DNA of 64,000 nucleotides from Acidobacteriota bacterium (GCA_019351975.1 JABBOG010000001.1:1-64000); one strand, 5' to 3'. Positions 16,762 through 26,332 are shown, numbered from the stretch's first letter. The notes: generated from the sequence alone by a model not told the origin. Numbers and translations: made by a program.

Positions 16762-17298
16762 ATGAAGCGATGGATTGCGGTTTTGGTGATGGTGGTGGCG
16801 GTGGCTCCGTGCGCGGCGCGTGCGGATGAGGCTACGAAGCAGGCGAAGGTGAAGGAACTATTTGCGGCGATGCACATGAATCATGTGCTGGATCCGATGC
16901 TGAAGGCGATCCAGCAGGAGATGCAGGGAATGATTCAGCAGGCGGCGGGAACGCAGCAGATGACGCCGCAGCAGAAGAAGTTGACGCAGGATTATCTGAA
17001 CCAGTCGATGGCGGTGGTGAATCAGAGCCTGGGATGGAGTGCTCTGGAGCCGGAGTATGTGAAGTTGTATGCGGCGACGTATTCGGAGAGCGAGATTGAT
17101 GGGATTCTGGCGTTTTACAAGTCGCCGGCAGGGCAGGCGATGCTGGCGAAGTCGCCGCAGTTGACGCAGGGAGCGATGCAGATTGTGCATGGGCGGATGG
17201 GAGCGTTTCAGCCGAAGGTGCAGGCGCTGGCGCAGGAGTATATGAAGCAGATGAAGGCGACGATGCCGGCGGGTGCGGCAAAGCCGGCAGGGAAGTAA
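16762..17298 (+). CDS. Secreted DUF2059-domain protein
   Basis: Encodes 178 residues: signal peptide (cut near AARA-DE), then a helical domain matching DUF2059 ('YAATYSESEIDGILAFYKSPAGQAMLAKSPQL'), and an Ala/Pro/Lys tail. Function of the family is unknown; such proteins are periplasmic and Gln-rich as here. The ATG follows the OPT stop directly, so it is co-transcribed with the transporter and may act with it at the envelope. It ends before a terminator hairpin. Confidence 0.85.
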   Translation: MKRWIAVLVMVVAVAPCAARADEATKQAKVKELFAAMHMNHVLDPMLKAIQQEMQGMIQQAAGTQQMTPQQKKLTQDYLNQSMAVVNQSLGWSALEPEYVKLYAATYSESEIDGILAFYKSPAGQAMLAKSPQLTQGAMQIVHGRMGAFQPKVQALAQEYMKQMKATMPAGAAKPAGK

Positions 17299-17313
17299 GG
17301 GGAGGTGGGTGAG

Positions 17314-17344
17314 GCCGGATGGGAGCGAGGTGCTCGCATCCGGC
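17314..17344 (+). terminator. Terminator after the OPT-DUF2059 unit
   Basis: Arms GCCGGATG (17314-17321) and CATCCGGC (17337-17344), with an inner AGC/GCT pair, are followed by TTT. It lies 15 bases past the stop. Confidence 0.7.
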
Positions 17345-17487
17345 TTTGCGGGAGGGGGTGGACGGCAGATGGGGGCGTCAGGGCTCTGAGGGTTTGAGGA
17401 TGGGCGATTGAGGCTGCAACCGCGGAGGTATGTGGTAGAGTGGTTCTGCGTTTCGGCGCGATTTAGTTTGGAAGGTGGATCAAATCC

Positions 17488-18264
17488 TTGGCGTACGACG
17501 CTTTCGATCTCTCGGGATACTGTGCGGTAGTCGTAGGTGGGACCTCCGGGCTAGGGCGAGAGATTGCTCTGGGTCTAGCCCGGGCGGGCGCGGATGTGGT
17601 GGCGAGCTCGCGGCGGATGGAGCAGGTGGATGAGGTTTCGGATGCGATTGAAGGGATGGGACGGCGGACGCTGCGTGCGGCGTCGGATGTAACGGAGCGG
17701 GGGACGCTGGAGGCGCTGCACGCGAAGGTGATGGAGCGCTTTGGGGCGGTGGATGTGCTGGTGAATGCGGCAGGCGTTACGGCGCGGTTGCCGACGATGG
17801 AGTGCTCGGAAGAGCGGTGGCAAGGGATCTTCGATACGAACCTGACAGGGACGCTGCGGGCGTGCCAGATCTTTGGGCGGACGATGCTGGAGCGGGGCAG
17901 AGGAAGCGTGATCAACATCGCGTCGCTGGCGACTTTTGTGGCGTTTCATGAGGTGGCGGCGTATGGTGCGAGTAAGGCGGCGGTGGGAGCACTGACGAAG
18001 TCGCTGGCGGTGGAGTTTGCGCCGAGGAACGTGAGGGTGAATGCGATTGCTCCTGGGATCTTTCCGACGGCGCTGAATGAGAAGTTGTTGTTCAGCACCG
18101 AGCGCGGGAAAGAGGAGTTGATGCGAACGCCGATGGGGAGGTTTGGGCGTTTGGAAGAGGTGGCGGGAGCGGCTGTGTTTCTGGCTTCGAGGGCGTCGTC
18201 GTTTGTGACAGGGGAGATACTGACGGTTGATGGCGGGTATATGGCGAGCGGTGTGAATCAGTAG
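17488..18264 (+). CDS. SDR-family oxidoreductase, candidate hexuronate-pathway dehydrogenase
   Basis: Encodes 258 residues from TTG 17488. It has the nucleotide-binding motif 'VGGTSGLG', 'NAAG', and the catalytic 'YGASK'. The N-terminus 'FDLSGYCAVVVGG' and overall length resemble gluconate 5-dehydrogenase, KduD and the SDR-type mannonate oxidoreductases. It lies 65 bases before a ROK regulator, which faces mannonate dehydratase and xylan-degrading genes. By context it may interconvert fructuronate and mannonate, or act on a deoxy-keto-gluconate. The SDR call is firm; the substrate is inference from the neighbours. Confidence 0.85.
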   Translation: MAYDAFDLSGYCAVVVGGTSGLGREIALGLARAGADVVASSRRMEQVDEVSDAIEGMGRRTLRAASDVTERGTLEALHAKVMERFGAVDVLVNAAGVTARLPTMECSEERWQGIFDTNLTGTLRACQIFGRTMLERGRGSVINIASLATFVAFHEVAAYGASKAAVGALTKSLAVEFAPRNVRVNAIAPGIFPTALNEKLLFSTERGKEELMRTPMGRFGRLEEVAGAAVFLASRASSFVTGEILTVDGGYMASGVNQ

Positions 18265-18293
18265 TTTGGGGTGGGGCGATGTTCCGGGTCGGC

Positions 18294-18315
18294 TAGAATT
18301 GTTGCCAAACATTGG
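18294..18315 (+). promoter_or_regulatory. -10 box and palindrome before the ROK regulator gene
   Basis: A -10-like TAGAAT lies at 18294-18299. Immediately downstream, at the expected transcription start, is the palindrome CCAA-ACA-TTGG (18305-18315). This position would suit autoregulation by the ROK protein. No good -35 is visible. Confidence 0.4.
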
Positions 18316-18329
18316 TGCACGAGGTTTGC

Positions 18330-19571
18330 GTGGCGAAGCAAGAGCGGCAGTTCAGTGGAATCCGGCGAGTAGATCTGGCGTATGCGCAGTTGGCGTCGAG
18401 CGAAGTGGCGCGGGATATGAACAGGGATGTGGTGCTGGAGCTGATCCGGGCGCATCAGCCGGTTTCGCGGGCGGACCTGGCGCGGCTTTCGGGACTGCAG
18501 CGGAGCACGGTTTCGGAGATCGTTGAGGAACTGATTCAGGAGGAGTGGGTTCGCGAAGGAATGCTGGCAAAGCGGCCGCGGGGACGGCGGCCGACGATGC
18601 TTGGGTTGAATGAAGACCTGGTGATTTTGGCGGCGGATATTCATCCAAAACAGGCAATTGTTGCGGTGGTGGATTTGAATGGTCACTTTCTGTCGCGGGA
18701 TGTGGTGACGATTGCGTCGGACCCGAAGCGGGCGATAGAGAATATCGTGCGGTCGATGCAGCATATGCGGGAGAAGCATGCAGGGAAGTCGTTTGAGGGG
18801 GTGGGGATTACGCTGCCGGGGAGGGTCGATCCTGAGACGCAGCGGCTGATCTTTGCGCCGAACCTGAAGTGGGTGAATTTCGATATCCAGGGGATGGTGG
18901 AGAAGGCGACGGGGCTGAAGGTGGAGCTGGATAATGCGGCAAACGCGTGGCTGCTGTCGGAGATGTGGTTTGGGAAGATGGATGGCGTGCGGAATGTGGT
19001 GCTGGTGACGATCTCGGAGGGAGTGGGGGCCGGCGTGATTGCGAATGGGCAGGCGGTGGTGGGGAAGAACGGGATGGCGGGAGAGTTTGGGCACCTGGTG
19101 CTGGACCCGTCGGGGCCGCAGTGCGCTTGCGGAGCGAAGGGGTGCTGGGAGACGTATGCGTCGTCGAGTGCGGCGGTGAAACTTTACGAGTTGAAGCGGG
19201 GCGATGGGCCTGCGGTGAGCATTGCGGATGTGCATGCGCTGGCAGAGGAGGGCGATGCGCACGCGGTGGCGGCGATGAAGGAGCAGGCGCGGAACATTGG
19301 GCGCGGGTTGAGGCTGATTACGGCGGCATTGTCGCCGGAGGTTATTTTTATCGCGGGGGATATTACGGTGGTGTGGGGGCTGATTGAGGCGGAGATGCGG
19401 GGGACGATGCTGGCGGGAGATGCGCCGCGGCTGGTGCCGTCGGAGGAAGGTGGATTGGCGAGGTTGAGGGGAGCTTCGGCGCTGGTGCTACAGCGGCACT
19501 CGGGGAAGCGGGAGGTGCGGGATGTGCCGGAGCACCCGTCGAAGTCGAAGGGTAAGAAGAAGGTGGCTTAG
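18330..19571 (+). CDS. ROK-family transcriptional regulator
   Basis: Encodes 413 residues from GTG 18330, with GAGG five bases upstream; TTG 18312 is a weaker alternative. A winged helix-turn-helix spans about 20-80 ('PVSRADLARLSGLQRSTVSEIVEELIQE'). It is followed by a ROK sugar-kinase-like fold with 'GVGITLPGRVD', 'GAGVIANGQAV', 'GEFGHLVLDPSGPQCACGAKGCWE'. The last motif carries the zinc-binding Cys cluster. NagC/XylR-type proteins of this kind repress sugar genes until a sugar ligand binds. Location between the SDR and the convergent manD-GH67-GH3 genes makes it the candidate regulator of xylose or glucuronate use. Confidence 0.9.
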   Translation: MAKQERQFSGIRRVDLAYAQLASSEVARDMNRDVVLELIRAHQPVSRADLARLSGLQRSTVSEIVEELIQEEWVREGMLAKRPRGRRPTMLGLNEDLVILAADIHPKQAIVAVVDLNGHFLSRDVVTIASDPKRAIENIVRSMQHMREKHAGKSFEGVGITLPGRVDPETQRLIFAPNLKWVNFDIQGMVEKATGLKVELDNAANAWLLSEMWFGKMDGVRNVVLVTISEGVGAGVIANGQAVVGKNGMAGEFGHLVLDPSGPQCACGAKGCWETYASSSAAVKLYELKRGDGPAVSIADVHALAEEGDAHAVAAMKEQARNIGRGLRLITAALSPEVIFIAGDITVVWGLIEAEMRGTMLAGDAPRLVPSEEGGLARLRGASALVLQRHSGKREVRDVPEHPSKSKGKKKVA

Positions 19572-19573
19572 AG

Positions 19574-20788
19574 CTACCAGTTGTGGAGGGTGCCATCTTC
19601 GAGGCGGCAGACGGGGAGGTAGGCGCGCTTGTAGGGGTGTTTTGCGGCGAGGGTTTCGTCGATGTCGACACCGTGGCCGGGGGCTTCGCCGGGGTGCATG
19701 AGGCCGTTTGCGAAGGTGTAGGCGTGGGGGAATACTTCGTCGGTGAGGGCGGTGTGGGGCATGTGCTCCTGGATGCCGAAGTTGGGGATGCTGAGGTCGA
19801 AGTGGAGGGCGGCGCCCATGCAGATGGGAGAGAGATCGGTGGCGCCGTGGCTGCCGGTTTTGACGCCGTAAAGGTCAGCGAAGCTGGCGATGCGGCGCAT
19901 GTGGGTGATGCCGCCGGCGTGGACGATGGTGGTGCGGATGTAGTCGATGAGCTGCTCGCTGATGAGCTTCTGGCAGTCGAAGATGGAGTTGAAGACTTCC
20001 CCGATGGCGAGGGGGGCGGTGGTGTGCTGGCGGATGAGGCGGAAGGCGTCCTGATTTTCCGCGGGGGTGAGGTCTTCGAGCCAGAAGGGCTGGAACTCTT
20101 CGAGGCTTTTGGCGAGGGAGGCGGCTTCGATGGGAGTCATGCGGTGGTGGCCATCGTGGAGGATGGCGAGGTCGAAGCCGAATTTGGAGCGGACGGCGTC
20201 CATGAGCCTGGGCATGAAGCGGAGGTACTTGGGGGTGTTCCAGACCTCTTCGCGGGGGATGGTTCCGTCGGCGGGCTCGTAGGGCTTGTCGCCGTGAGGG
20301 ACACCGTAGGCGTCGGCGACACCGGGGACGGCGGCCTGCACGCGGATGGCTTTGTAGCCGAGCTCCTGATGCTGTGCGACGGATTCGAGGAGGTCGCTGA
20401 TCTCGTGGCCGTTGGCGTGGGCGTAGACGGTGACGGACTCACGGCAGCGGCCGCCGAGGAGTTGGTAGAGCGGCATGTTGGCGCGCTTGGCTTTGATGTC
20501 CCAGAGCGCGACGTCGACGGCGGCGATAGCGGACATGGTGACGGGGCCGCGACGCCAGTAGGCACCGCGATAGAGATACTGCCAGGTGTCTTCGATGCGG
20601 TCGGCGTCGCGGCCGATGAGGCAGGGGATGATGTGCTCCTGGAGGTAAGCGGCGACGGCGAACTCGCGGCCGTTGAGGGTGGCGTCGCCGATGCCGTAGA
20701 CGCCGTCGGTGGTGGTGATTTTGAGGGTGACGAAGTTGCGGCCGGGGCAGGTGATGATGACGCGGGCTTCAAGGATGGGGTTGGGCAT
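19574..20788 (-). CDS. manD: D-mannonate dehydratase of the enolase superfamily (ManD/RspA)
   Basis: Encodes 404 residues, the usual ManD length. Clear family signatures: '[27 protein letters not shown]', the Asp metal ligand in 'ILHDGHHR', Glu in 'WLEDLTP' and Glu in 'IGEVFNS', plus the His of the 'DGHHR' motif used as a base. The reaction is D-mannonate to 2-keto-3-deoxy-D-gluconate plus water. Some members act on D-gluconate or are near-inactive, but the carbohydrate context favours mannonate. It is downstream of GH67 on the same strand by 27 bases and ends 2 bases from the ROK gene, convergently. Confidence 0.9.
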   Translation of the reverse strand: MPNPILEARVIITCPGRNFVTLKITTTDGVYGIGDATLNGREFAVAAYLQEHIIPCLIGRDADRIEDTWQYLYRGAYWRRGPVTMSAIAAVDVALWDIKAKRANMPLYQLLGGRCRESVTVYAHANGHEISDLLESVAQHQELGYKAIRVQAAVPGVADAYGVPHGDKPYEPADGTIPREEVWNTPKYLRFMPRLMDAVRSKFGFDLAILHDGHHRMTPIEAASLAKSLEEFQPFWLEDLTPAENQDAFRLIRQHTTAPLAIGEVFNSIFDCQKLISEQLIDYIRTTIVHAGGITHMRRIASFADLYGVKTGSHGATDLSPICMGAALHFDLSIPNFGIQEHMPHTALTDEVFPHAYTFANGLMHPGEAPGHGVDIDETLAAKHPYKRAYLPVCRLEDGTLHNW

Positions 20789-20815
20789 GATGGATGTACC
20801 TGAGGCTGACAGCGG

Positions 20816-23365
20816 CTACGGCTGAGGGAGTTTTGCGGGGGTGATCTCGATGTAGTCGAGGGGGGCGGGCTCGGCGGCGTTGGGCTGGCCTGTGATCTGG
20901 ATGATGTCGCCGTGGTGGACGGCGACGTTGTGGAGGAGGATGCGGGTGGAGGTGTGGCCGTTGGGTTTGTCGCTGGGGAGGGTGTCGTCTGCCACCCAAC
21001 GGTCGACGGTATTGCCAGCGACGGAGAGGGTGAAGTGCGATTGGCCATGAAGGTAGTCGAAGTAGCGGACGCTGATGTCGTACCAGCCGTCGGGCTTGTC
21101 CCATGTGGTTTGAGCGGAGCATTGGGGTTGGTTGCAGATGACGGCTTTACCGTCGGATGCGGTCTCCCATGGGGTGACGTCGGTGATGGTGTAGCCGTCG
21201 AGCTGCATGGAGGTGGCGGGGATGCGGTCGGGGTAGTGGCCGACGCGACCGAGGGCGTCGGGGATGCCGGACTGCTTGGCGAACCAGCGGGTGATGGCGT
21301 CGCGCCAGACGATGGCGTGGCCGGCCTGGAATTCGAGTCGCTTAAGCTCTTCGTTGTAGGCGGCGTCGGGGATTTTGCCGTGGAGGGACTGCCACGCGGG
21401 GACCTGCGCGGCTGCGGCCTGTGCGCCCCAGTAGTGCGTGTTGTAGATGTACTGGATGACAGTCTGGCCGGAGTGGAGGCGGTAGGTGTAGGGGACATGA
21501 TGCATGAAGAGGAGGAGGTTGTCGGGGCAGGTGGCGAGGGACTCGTAGGTGGCGGCGAGCGGTGGGGGGTACTGGCCGATGTAGCCGGTGCCGGTGGCGA
21601 CGGTACGGTCCATGCCGATGCCGGTGGGGTCGGCGCGGAGCCACTGGCCCCAGCCGTTGCGCTCGGCGGATTGAGGATTGGGGCCGAAGTGGACACCGAT
21701 GATGTCGGTGAGGGTGCCGAGGCCGAGGGGGCCGGTGTAGCTCTCGTAGATGTGCCAGGAGTTGAGTTCGAGGTTGTTGACGATGGAGCGGACCTGCGGG
21801 TCGTTGCCGTAGGTAAGACGGGTCCACTCGTCGCTGATGGTGGCGGCGGAGAGGTTGGGGTTCCAGGCGAGGCGGCCGAAGCTGTAGAGGTTGGTCATGG
21901 CGAGGGGAGCGCCGAGCCAGCCGTCGGTGCCGACGTTGGCGACGCCGACGAAGCCGCCGGAGGTGTGATGCTGGGTTGGAACGGGATGGCCGCTGATGAG
22001 GTCTTTGACGGGGAGCGGAGCGGCGGTGGTGGAGGCGCGCATGTCGGTGTCGAGGGAGGTCTTCCACATGGGGGCGAGGTAGACGAGGTGGCGCTGCTGG
22101 CCGGTGTACTCCTGGGTGATCTGGAGTTCGATGGCCTCGTTGGTGTGGGGGAGGGCGGCGAGGAGCGGGCTGACGGGCTCGCGGACCTGGAAGTCGATGG
22201 GGCCGTATTTGATCTGGACAATGACGTTAGCGTCGAATTTGCCGTCGAGGGCGTGGAAGTTGTCGTAGCCGGCGCGGGCGCGGTCGGCTTTGAGATCGTG
22301 CCAGTCGAGGTGGTTGTTGTAGACAAAACCGCGATATAAGACGACACCGCCGTGGGGTTTGAGGGCACGGGCGACGACGTTAGCGGCTTCTGCGGGCGTG
22401 CGGTGGTATTGGGAGGGTCCGACGCGGCCTTCGGAGTCGGCTTTGATGACGACACCGCCGAAGTCGGGGATGAGCTGGTAGATGGTGTCGATCTCGTGGT
22501 TCCACCAGGCGACGACCTGGGGATCGAGGGGGTCGAAGGTGTTGAGGCCGCCGATGACCTGGGGGCTGCTCATGTCGACGGAGAGGGAGAGGCGGACGCC
22601 GTAGGGGCGGAAGACGTCGGCGATGCGGGCGATGTCTTTGAGGTTGTCGGGTTTGAGGAGGCCGATGGCGGCGTTGACGTTGTTGATAGTGCAGCCGTCG
22701 ATGCCGACGGAGCTGAGCAGGCGGGCGTAGGCGGCGGCACGGGAGAGGTCGGAGCGAACTTTGCCGTCGGCGAAGAAGATGGATGGGCCTGCGTAGCCGC
22801 GCTCGATGGTGCCGTCGGGGTTGTCCCACTCGTTGGTCCAGCGGATGGCGGCCCAGGGGGTGGATGTCGTGTCGAGGGTGGAGAGGGGTTGCTGCTGGGC
22901 GATGAGGCGAAGGAGCGCGAAGCTGCCGTAGAGGACGCCGCGAGCGTCGCCGCCTGCGACGATGAGGGTGCTGCCATCGCGGTAGAGGCGGTAGGCGTCG
23001 GGTGTGAGGGGCTCGGAGCGTGCGGCGGAGGGTCGCCAGACGTGGATCTCGGCCTGCGTGCCGAGGACGACGGCGTTGGTGAGCGGGCCGGTGGTGGTGG
23101 AGATGACGCGGGGTTCGTGGCGGAGCATGCCGCGCCAGCCGAGGGCGAGTTCGTGAGAGGCGGAGTCTTCAAGGACGCTGTGGCCGAGGACGGCGATGGT
23201 GTCGGGGACGCGGGTGGGGAAGACGGCGGTGGTGTTAATGGGACGGTAGTCCAGCCAGGCTTGCTCACCGGGGCCGAGAGGTGTTTGCGCAGCGACGCAC
23301 AGGCCCATAAGAAAGGGCAAAAGGAGGAGGGTACGGTGCGCCGCTGTGCGAGGGGTCCAGCTCAT
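20816..23365 (-). CDS. aguA: GH67 alpha-glucuronidase
   Basis: Encodes 849 residues with a signal peptide ('LLLLPFLMGLCVAAQ'), so secreted or periplasmic, and longer than the 700-730 of many GH67 enzymes. The catalytic region is typical: 'VIKADSEGRVGPSQY' (acid Glu), 'ALDGKFDANVIVQIKYGPIDFQVREP' (base Asp) and 'IELQITQEYTG' (second base Glu). It removes 4-O-methyl-glucuronic acid from the non-reducing end of aldouronic acids released from glucuronoxylan. The C-terminal 100 or so residues add a beta-rich domain. The start overlaps the GH3 stop (ATGA), so translation is coupled. Confidence 0.93.
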   Translation of the reverse strand: MSWTPRTAAHRTLLLLPFLMGLCVAAQTPLGPGEQAWLDYRPINTTAVFPTRVPDTIAVLGHSVLEDSASHELALGWRGMLRHEPRVISTTTGPLTNAVVLGTQAEIHVWRPSAARSEPLTPDAYRLYRDGSTLIVAGGDARGVLYGSFALLRLIAQQQPLSTLDTTSTPWAAIRWTNEWDNPDGTIERGYAGPSIFFADGKVRSDLSRAAAYARLLSSVGIDGCTINNVNAAIGLLKPDNLKDIARIADVFRPYGVRLSLSVDMSSPQVIGGLNTFDPLDPQVVAWWNHEIDTIYQLIPDFGGVVIKADSEGRVGPSQYHRTPAEAANVVARALKPHGGVVLYRGFVYNNHLDWHDLKADRARAGYDNFHALDGKFDANVIVQIKYGPIDFQVREPVSPLLAALPHTNEAIELQITQEYTGQQRHLVYLAPMWKTSLDTDMRASTTAAPLPVKDLISGHPVPTQHHTSGGFVGVANVGTDGWLGAPLAMTNLYSFGRLAWNPNLSAATISDEWTRLTYGNDPQVRSIVNNLELNSWHIYESYTGPLGLGTLTDIIGVHFGPNPQSAERNGWGQWLRADPTGIGMDRTVATGTGYIGQYPPPLAATYESLATCPDNLLLFMHHVPYTYRLHSGQTVIQYIYNTHYWGAQAAAAQVPAWQSLHGKIPDAAYNEELKRLEFQAGHAIVWRDAITRWFAKQSGIPDALGRVGHYPDRIPATSMQLDGYTITDVTPWETASDGKAVICNQPQCSAQTTWDKPDGWYDISVRYFDYLHGQSHFTLSVAGNTVDRWVADDTLPSDKPNGHTSTRILLHNVAVHHGDIIQITGQPNAAEPAPLDYIEITPAKLPQP

Positions 23366-26064
23366 TTGGGGAGCTCTTTGGTGCCGTGAATGGTGAAGGT
23401 CGCGGCGAGGGAGTTGGCGGGGTCGTCAGAGGGTTGGGAGCCGCCGAGGTGGAGGACGTAGGTGCCGGGTGTGATGGAGCGCGTGCCCTGCTCGTCAACG
23501 GTGCTGAGCGAGCGGGGATCGACGGCGATGTGGACGTGCTGGGTGGCGTGGGGTGCGAGGGTTGCGCGGTCGAAGCCAACGAGCGCGAGCAGGGGCGAGG
23601 TGGGAGCTGAGGGTGGCGTGAGGTAGAGTTCGCTGACGGCGTCGCCGGCGATGTTGCTGGTGTTCTGGATGTCGGCATCGATGGTGAGGGGATCACCGGC
23701 CTGCAGTGAGGTGGAGGAGAGCTTGAGGTTGGACCACTTGAAGCTGGAGTAGCTGAGGCCGTAACCGAAGCCGAAGAGGGGCGTGCCGCGGTAGTAGCGG
23801 TAGGTGCGGCCGGCCATGGAGTAGTCGTCGAAGGGTGGGAGGTCTTTGGTGCTGGCGTAGAAGGTGATGGGGAGGCGACCGGCGGGGTTGATCTCCCCGG
23901 TGAGGACCCTGGCGATGGCAGTGCCGCCCTGCTCGCCGGGGTACCAGGCTTCGACGATGGCGTTGGCGTGCTGTTTGGCCCAGTCGACGGCGAGGGCGCT
24001 GCCGTTCATGAGGACGACGACGAGGGGTTTGCCGGTGGCGGCGACGGCTTCGAGCATCTGCTCCTGCGCCGCGGGTAGTTCGATGCTGGTGCGATCGCCG
24101 CCGTCGAATCCGGTGACGTGGACGGGCATCTCTTCGCCTTCAAGCTCGGGCGAGAGGCCGACGAAGGCTACGACCACGTCGGCGTGTTTGGCGGCGACGA
24201 CGGCGGCTTCGCGCTCGGCGTCGATGGAGGGCTTCCAGTTGAGGGTGATGCCGGCGCCGAAGAGCTTGGCCTTGTGGGTGTACTCGATGCGGATCTCGTG
24301 GGGTTTGTTGTCGGCGAAGTGGAGGGTGAAGGGCTTGAGGCTGCTGGCGCGGAATTCGCTCTCGGGGACGGGCTGGTCGGAGAGCGGCTTGTCGTCGAAG
24401 TAGAGCTTGACGGATTCGGCGTCGCCGCAGGGGTAGCAGTGGGCGAGGGTGAAGCTGAACTCGTAGTCGCCGGGTGTGGGAACCTGGATGGTGCCGGACC
24501 AGCGGACGCCGAAATGCTCGGCATCGACCGCGGGGACAGGGGCGGCGGCGTTCCAGTCGAACTGGACCTGCGGATCGATGCGGGCTACGGCGGGCGCGCC
24601 CTGAAAGTCTACGTTGTTGAAGTACTCGGCTTTGAGGCCGAACTGTCTGGAGTGGATGGCGGGACGGAAGGCGTTGGGAGGAACGGGAAGGGTGAGTTCG
24701 CTGACGTAGGGAGAGCCTTGCGCGTACTTGACGTGGGCCGTGCCGAAGAGCTGCTGCATGCCTTCGAGAGGAAGGACGGGGTTGGAGGGAACGGCGTTGT
24801 AGTTGCCTTCGATGGCGGCGAGGCTGGCGGCGTTGGGGCCGATGACGGCGATGGTGGCGGACTTTTTGAGGGGAAGAATGCCGTCGTTTTTGAGCAGGAC
24901 GATGGACTTGCCGGCGGCTTCGAGGGCGAGCTGCTGGTGGGCCGGGGAGTTGTCCTCGGAGAAGGGAATCCGGGCGTATTTGACGTTGGAGGGATCGTCG
25001 AAGAGGCCGAGCTTGAAGCGGGCGGTGAAGAGGCGCTTGACGGCGGTGTCGATCTCGGACTCCTGGATGAGGCCGTCGTGTACGGCTTTGGTGAGGACGG
25101 CGTATTCCTTGCCGCAGGAGGTGTCGGTGCCGGCGCGAACGGCGGCAACGGCGGCGTGTTCGAGATCGGGGGAGTACTTGTGGCCTTCGGCGATGTCGGT
25201 GATGGCGGCGCAGTCGGAGGTGACGTAGCCGTTGAAGTTCCAGTCCTTGCGCAGGATGGTTTTGAGGAGCATGGTGTTGGCGCAGGCGGGTTCGCCGTCG
25301 ATGGAGTTGTAGGCGCACATGATGCTGCCGGCTTTGGCCTCAGTGATGGTGGCGCGGAAGGCAGGCAGATAGGTGTCTTCGAGGTCGTGGGGCGAGGGAT
25401 TGACGTTTGCGGTGTGGCGGGTGCTCTCGGGGCCGGAGTGGACGGCGTAGTGCTTGGGCGTGGCGATGGTCTCGTAGAAGGTTGGGTCGGTACCCTGAAG
25501 GCCTTCGACGAAGGTGACGCCGAGGCGGCTGGTGAGGAAGGGATCTTCGCCGTAGGTCTCCTGGCCGCGGCCCCAGCGGGGGTCGCGGAAGATGTTGATG
25601 TTCGGCGACCAGATGTCGAGGCCGAAGTAGATGTTGTGGTTGTCGTGGCGGAGGGCTTCGCTGTTCTTGGCGCGGGCTTCGGTGCTGATGGTCTGGGCGA
25701 CCTGGTGCATGAAGGGGACGTCCCACATGGCGGCGAGGCCGATGGCCTGGGGGAAGACGGTGGCGTAGCCGGAGCGCGCGATGCCGTGGAGGCCTTCGCT
25801 CCACCAATCGTAGGCCGGGACGTCGAGGCGAGGGATGGCGGCGGCGTGGTTCTGCATCTGCGAGACCTTCTCTTCGAGGGTCATCTTGCTGACGAGATCG
25901 GCGACGCGCTTCTGGGTTTCTGGCGTGGGAGCGTGCGAAGGGACCTGTGCGGCGAGCGATGCAGCGAGGGAGGCGGCGAGCATGGGAGCGGCGCAGAGGG
26001 TAAAGAGGGATGCGCGGGTGGAGCGGCGCTGGAAGAGAGCAACGGAGAGGTGTTTCGGGGTCAT
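23362..26064 (-). CDS. GH3 beta-xylosidase/glucosidase with PA14 insert
   Basis: Encodes 900 residues with signal peptide (cleavage near SLAAQ-VPS). N-terminal GH3 barrel: 'DPRWGRGQETYGEDPFLTSRLG', 'TPKHYAVHSGPE', and the nucleophile Asp in 'YVTSDCAAITD'. A PA14 beta-domain is inserted at about 470-620 in the second catalytic domain ('RWSGTIQVPTPGDYEFSFTL'), followed by 'VAFVGLSPELEGEEM' and a C-terminal fibronectin-III-like domain. 'GGLHGIARSGYAT'-type N-terminal sequence and pairing with GH67 favour xylan 1,4-beta-xylosidase, but GH3 specificity is hard to assign. First gene of the GH3-GH67-manD operon. Confidence 0.9.
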   Translation of the reverse strand: MTPKHLSVALFQRRSTRASLFTLCAAPMLAASLAASLAAQVPSHAPTPETQKRVADLVSKMTLEEKVSQMQNHAAAIPRLDVPAYDWWSEGLHGIARSGYATVFPQAIGLAAMWDVPFMHQVAQTISTEARAKNSEALRHDNHNIYFGLDIWSPNINIFRDPRWGRGQETYGEDPFLTSRLGVTFVEGLQGTDPTFYETIATPKHYAVHSGPESTRHTANVNPSPHDLEDTYLPAFRATITEAKAGSIMCAYNSIDGEPACANTMLLKTILRKDWNFNGYVTSDCAAITDIAEGHKYSPDLEHAAVAAVRAGTDTSCGKEYAVLTKAVHDGLIQESEIDTAVKRLFTARFKLGLFDDPSNVKYARIPFSEDNSPAHQQLALEAAGKSIVLLKNDGILPLKKSATIAVIGPNAASLAAIEGNYNAVPSNPVLPLEGMQQLFGTAHVKYAQGSPYVSELTLPVPPNAFRPAIHSRQFGLKAEYFNNVDFQGAPAVARIDPQVQFDWNAAAPVPAVDAEHFGVRWSGTIQVPTPGDYEFSFTLAHCYPCGDAESVKLYFDDKPLSDQPVPESEFRASSLKPFTLHFADNKPHEIRIEYTHKAKLFGAGITLNWKPSIDAEREAAVVAAKHADVVVAFVGLSPELEGEEMPVHVTGFDGGDRTSIELPAAQEQMLEAVAATGKPLVVVLMNGSALAVDWAKQHANAIVEAWYPGEQGGTAIARVLTGEINPAGRLPITFYASTKDLPPFDDYSMAGRTYRYYRGTPLFGFGYGLSYSSFKWSNLKLSSTSLQAGDPLTIDADIQNTSNIAGDAVSELYLTPPSAPTSPLLALVGFDRATLAPHATQHVHIAVDPRSLSTVDEQGTRSITPGTYVLHLGGSQPSDDPANSLAATFTIHGTKELPK

Positions 26065-26102
26065 TCGTGATCCTGCCTCGGTGGAGGTTTGCGAAGAACA
26101 CC

Positions 26103-26132
26103 AATTTATCTTGCCGATGCAAACAAAAGCAA
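26103..26132 (-). promoter_or_regulatory. Promoter of the GH3-GH67-manD operon
   Basis: On the minus strand -35 TTGCTT (26127-26132), an 18-base spacer and -10 TAAATT (26103-26108), about 40 bases before the GH3 start. One copy of the GTTTGCATCG box lies inside the spacer. Confidence 0.45.
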
Positions 26133-26228
26133 ATGCAGGGGGGAGGCTGTGATTTGAGGCTTGCTGGTGAGAGGGAGCGGGTCAGGAGACGCTCTTTTGC
26201 AGGAGGGGGCTTCGATTCGTTTGCATCG
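26115..26228. promoter_or_regulatory. Pair of inverted 10-mers flanking the GH3 promoter
   Basis: CGATGCAAAC at 26115-26124 and its exact reverse complement GTTTGCATCG at 26219-26228 lie 94 bases apart. The first overlaps the promoter spacer. The second overlaps a smaller palindrome TTCGAT-N8-ATCGAA (26211-26230). The layout suits a pair of operators for a sugar-responsive repressor such as the ROK protein. The rest of 26065-26398 holds no gene, only this region and the hairpin at 26333. Confidence 0.5.
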
Positions 26229-26332
26229 AAAACTAATTTTGGTACGAGTGAAGATACGAGCGCAGAAAGGTACAGGGAGGGTTTTGGGTGTCAGTGGATC
26301 CAAGCTGGATTTGCTGTCGGGCGTACGGAGAA

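Noticed and set aside
24118-26070. Plus-strand frame opposite the GH3 gene
   Set aside because: Gly/Val/Asp-rich translation typical of a codon-bias artefact.
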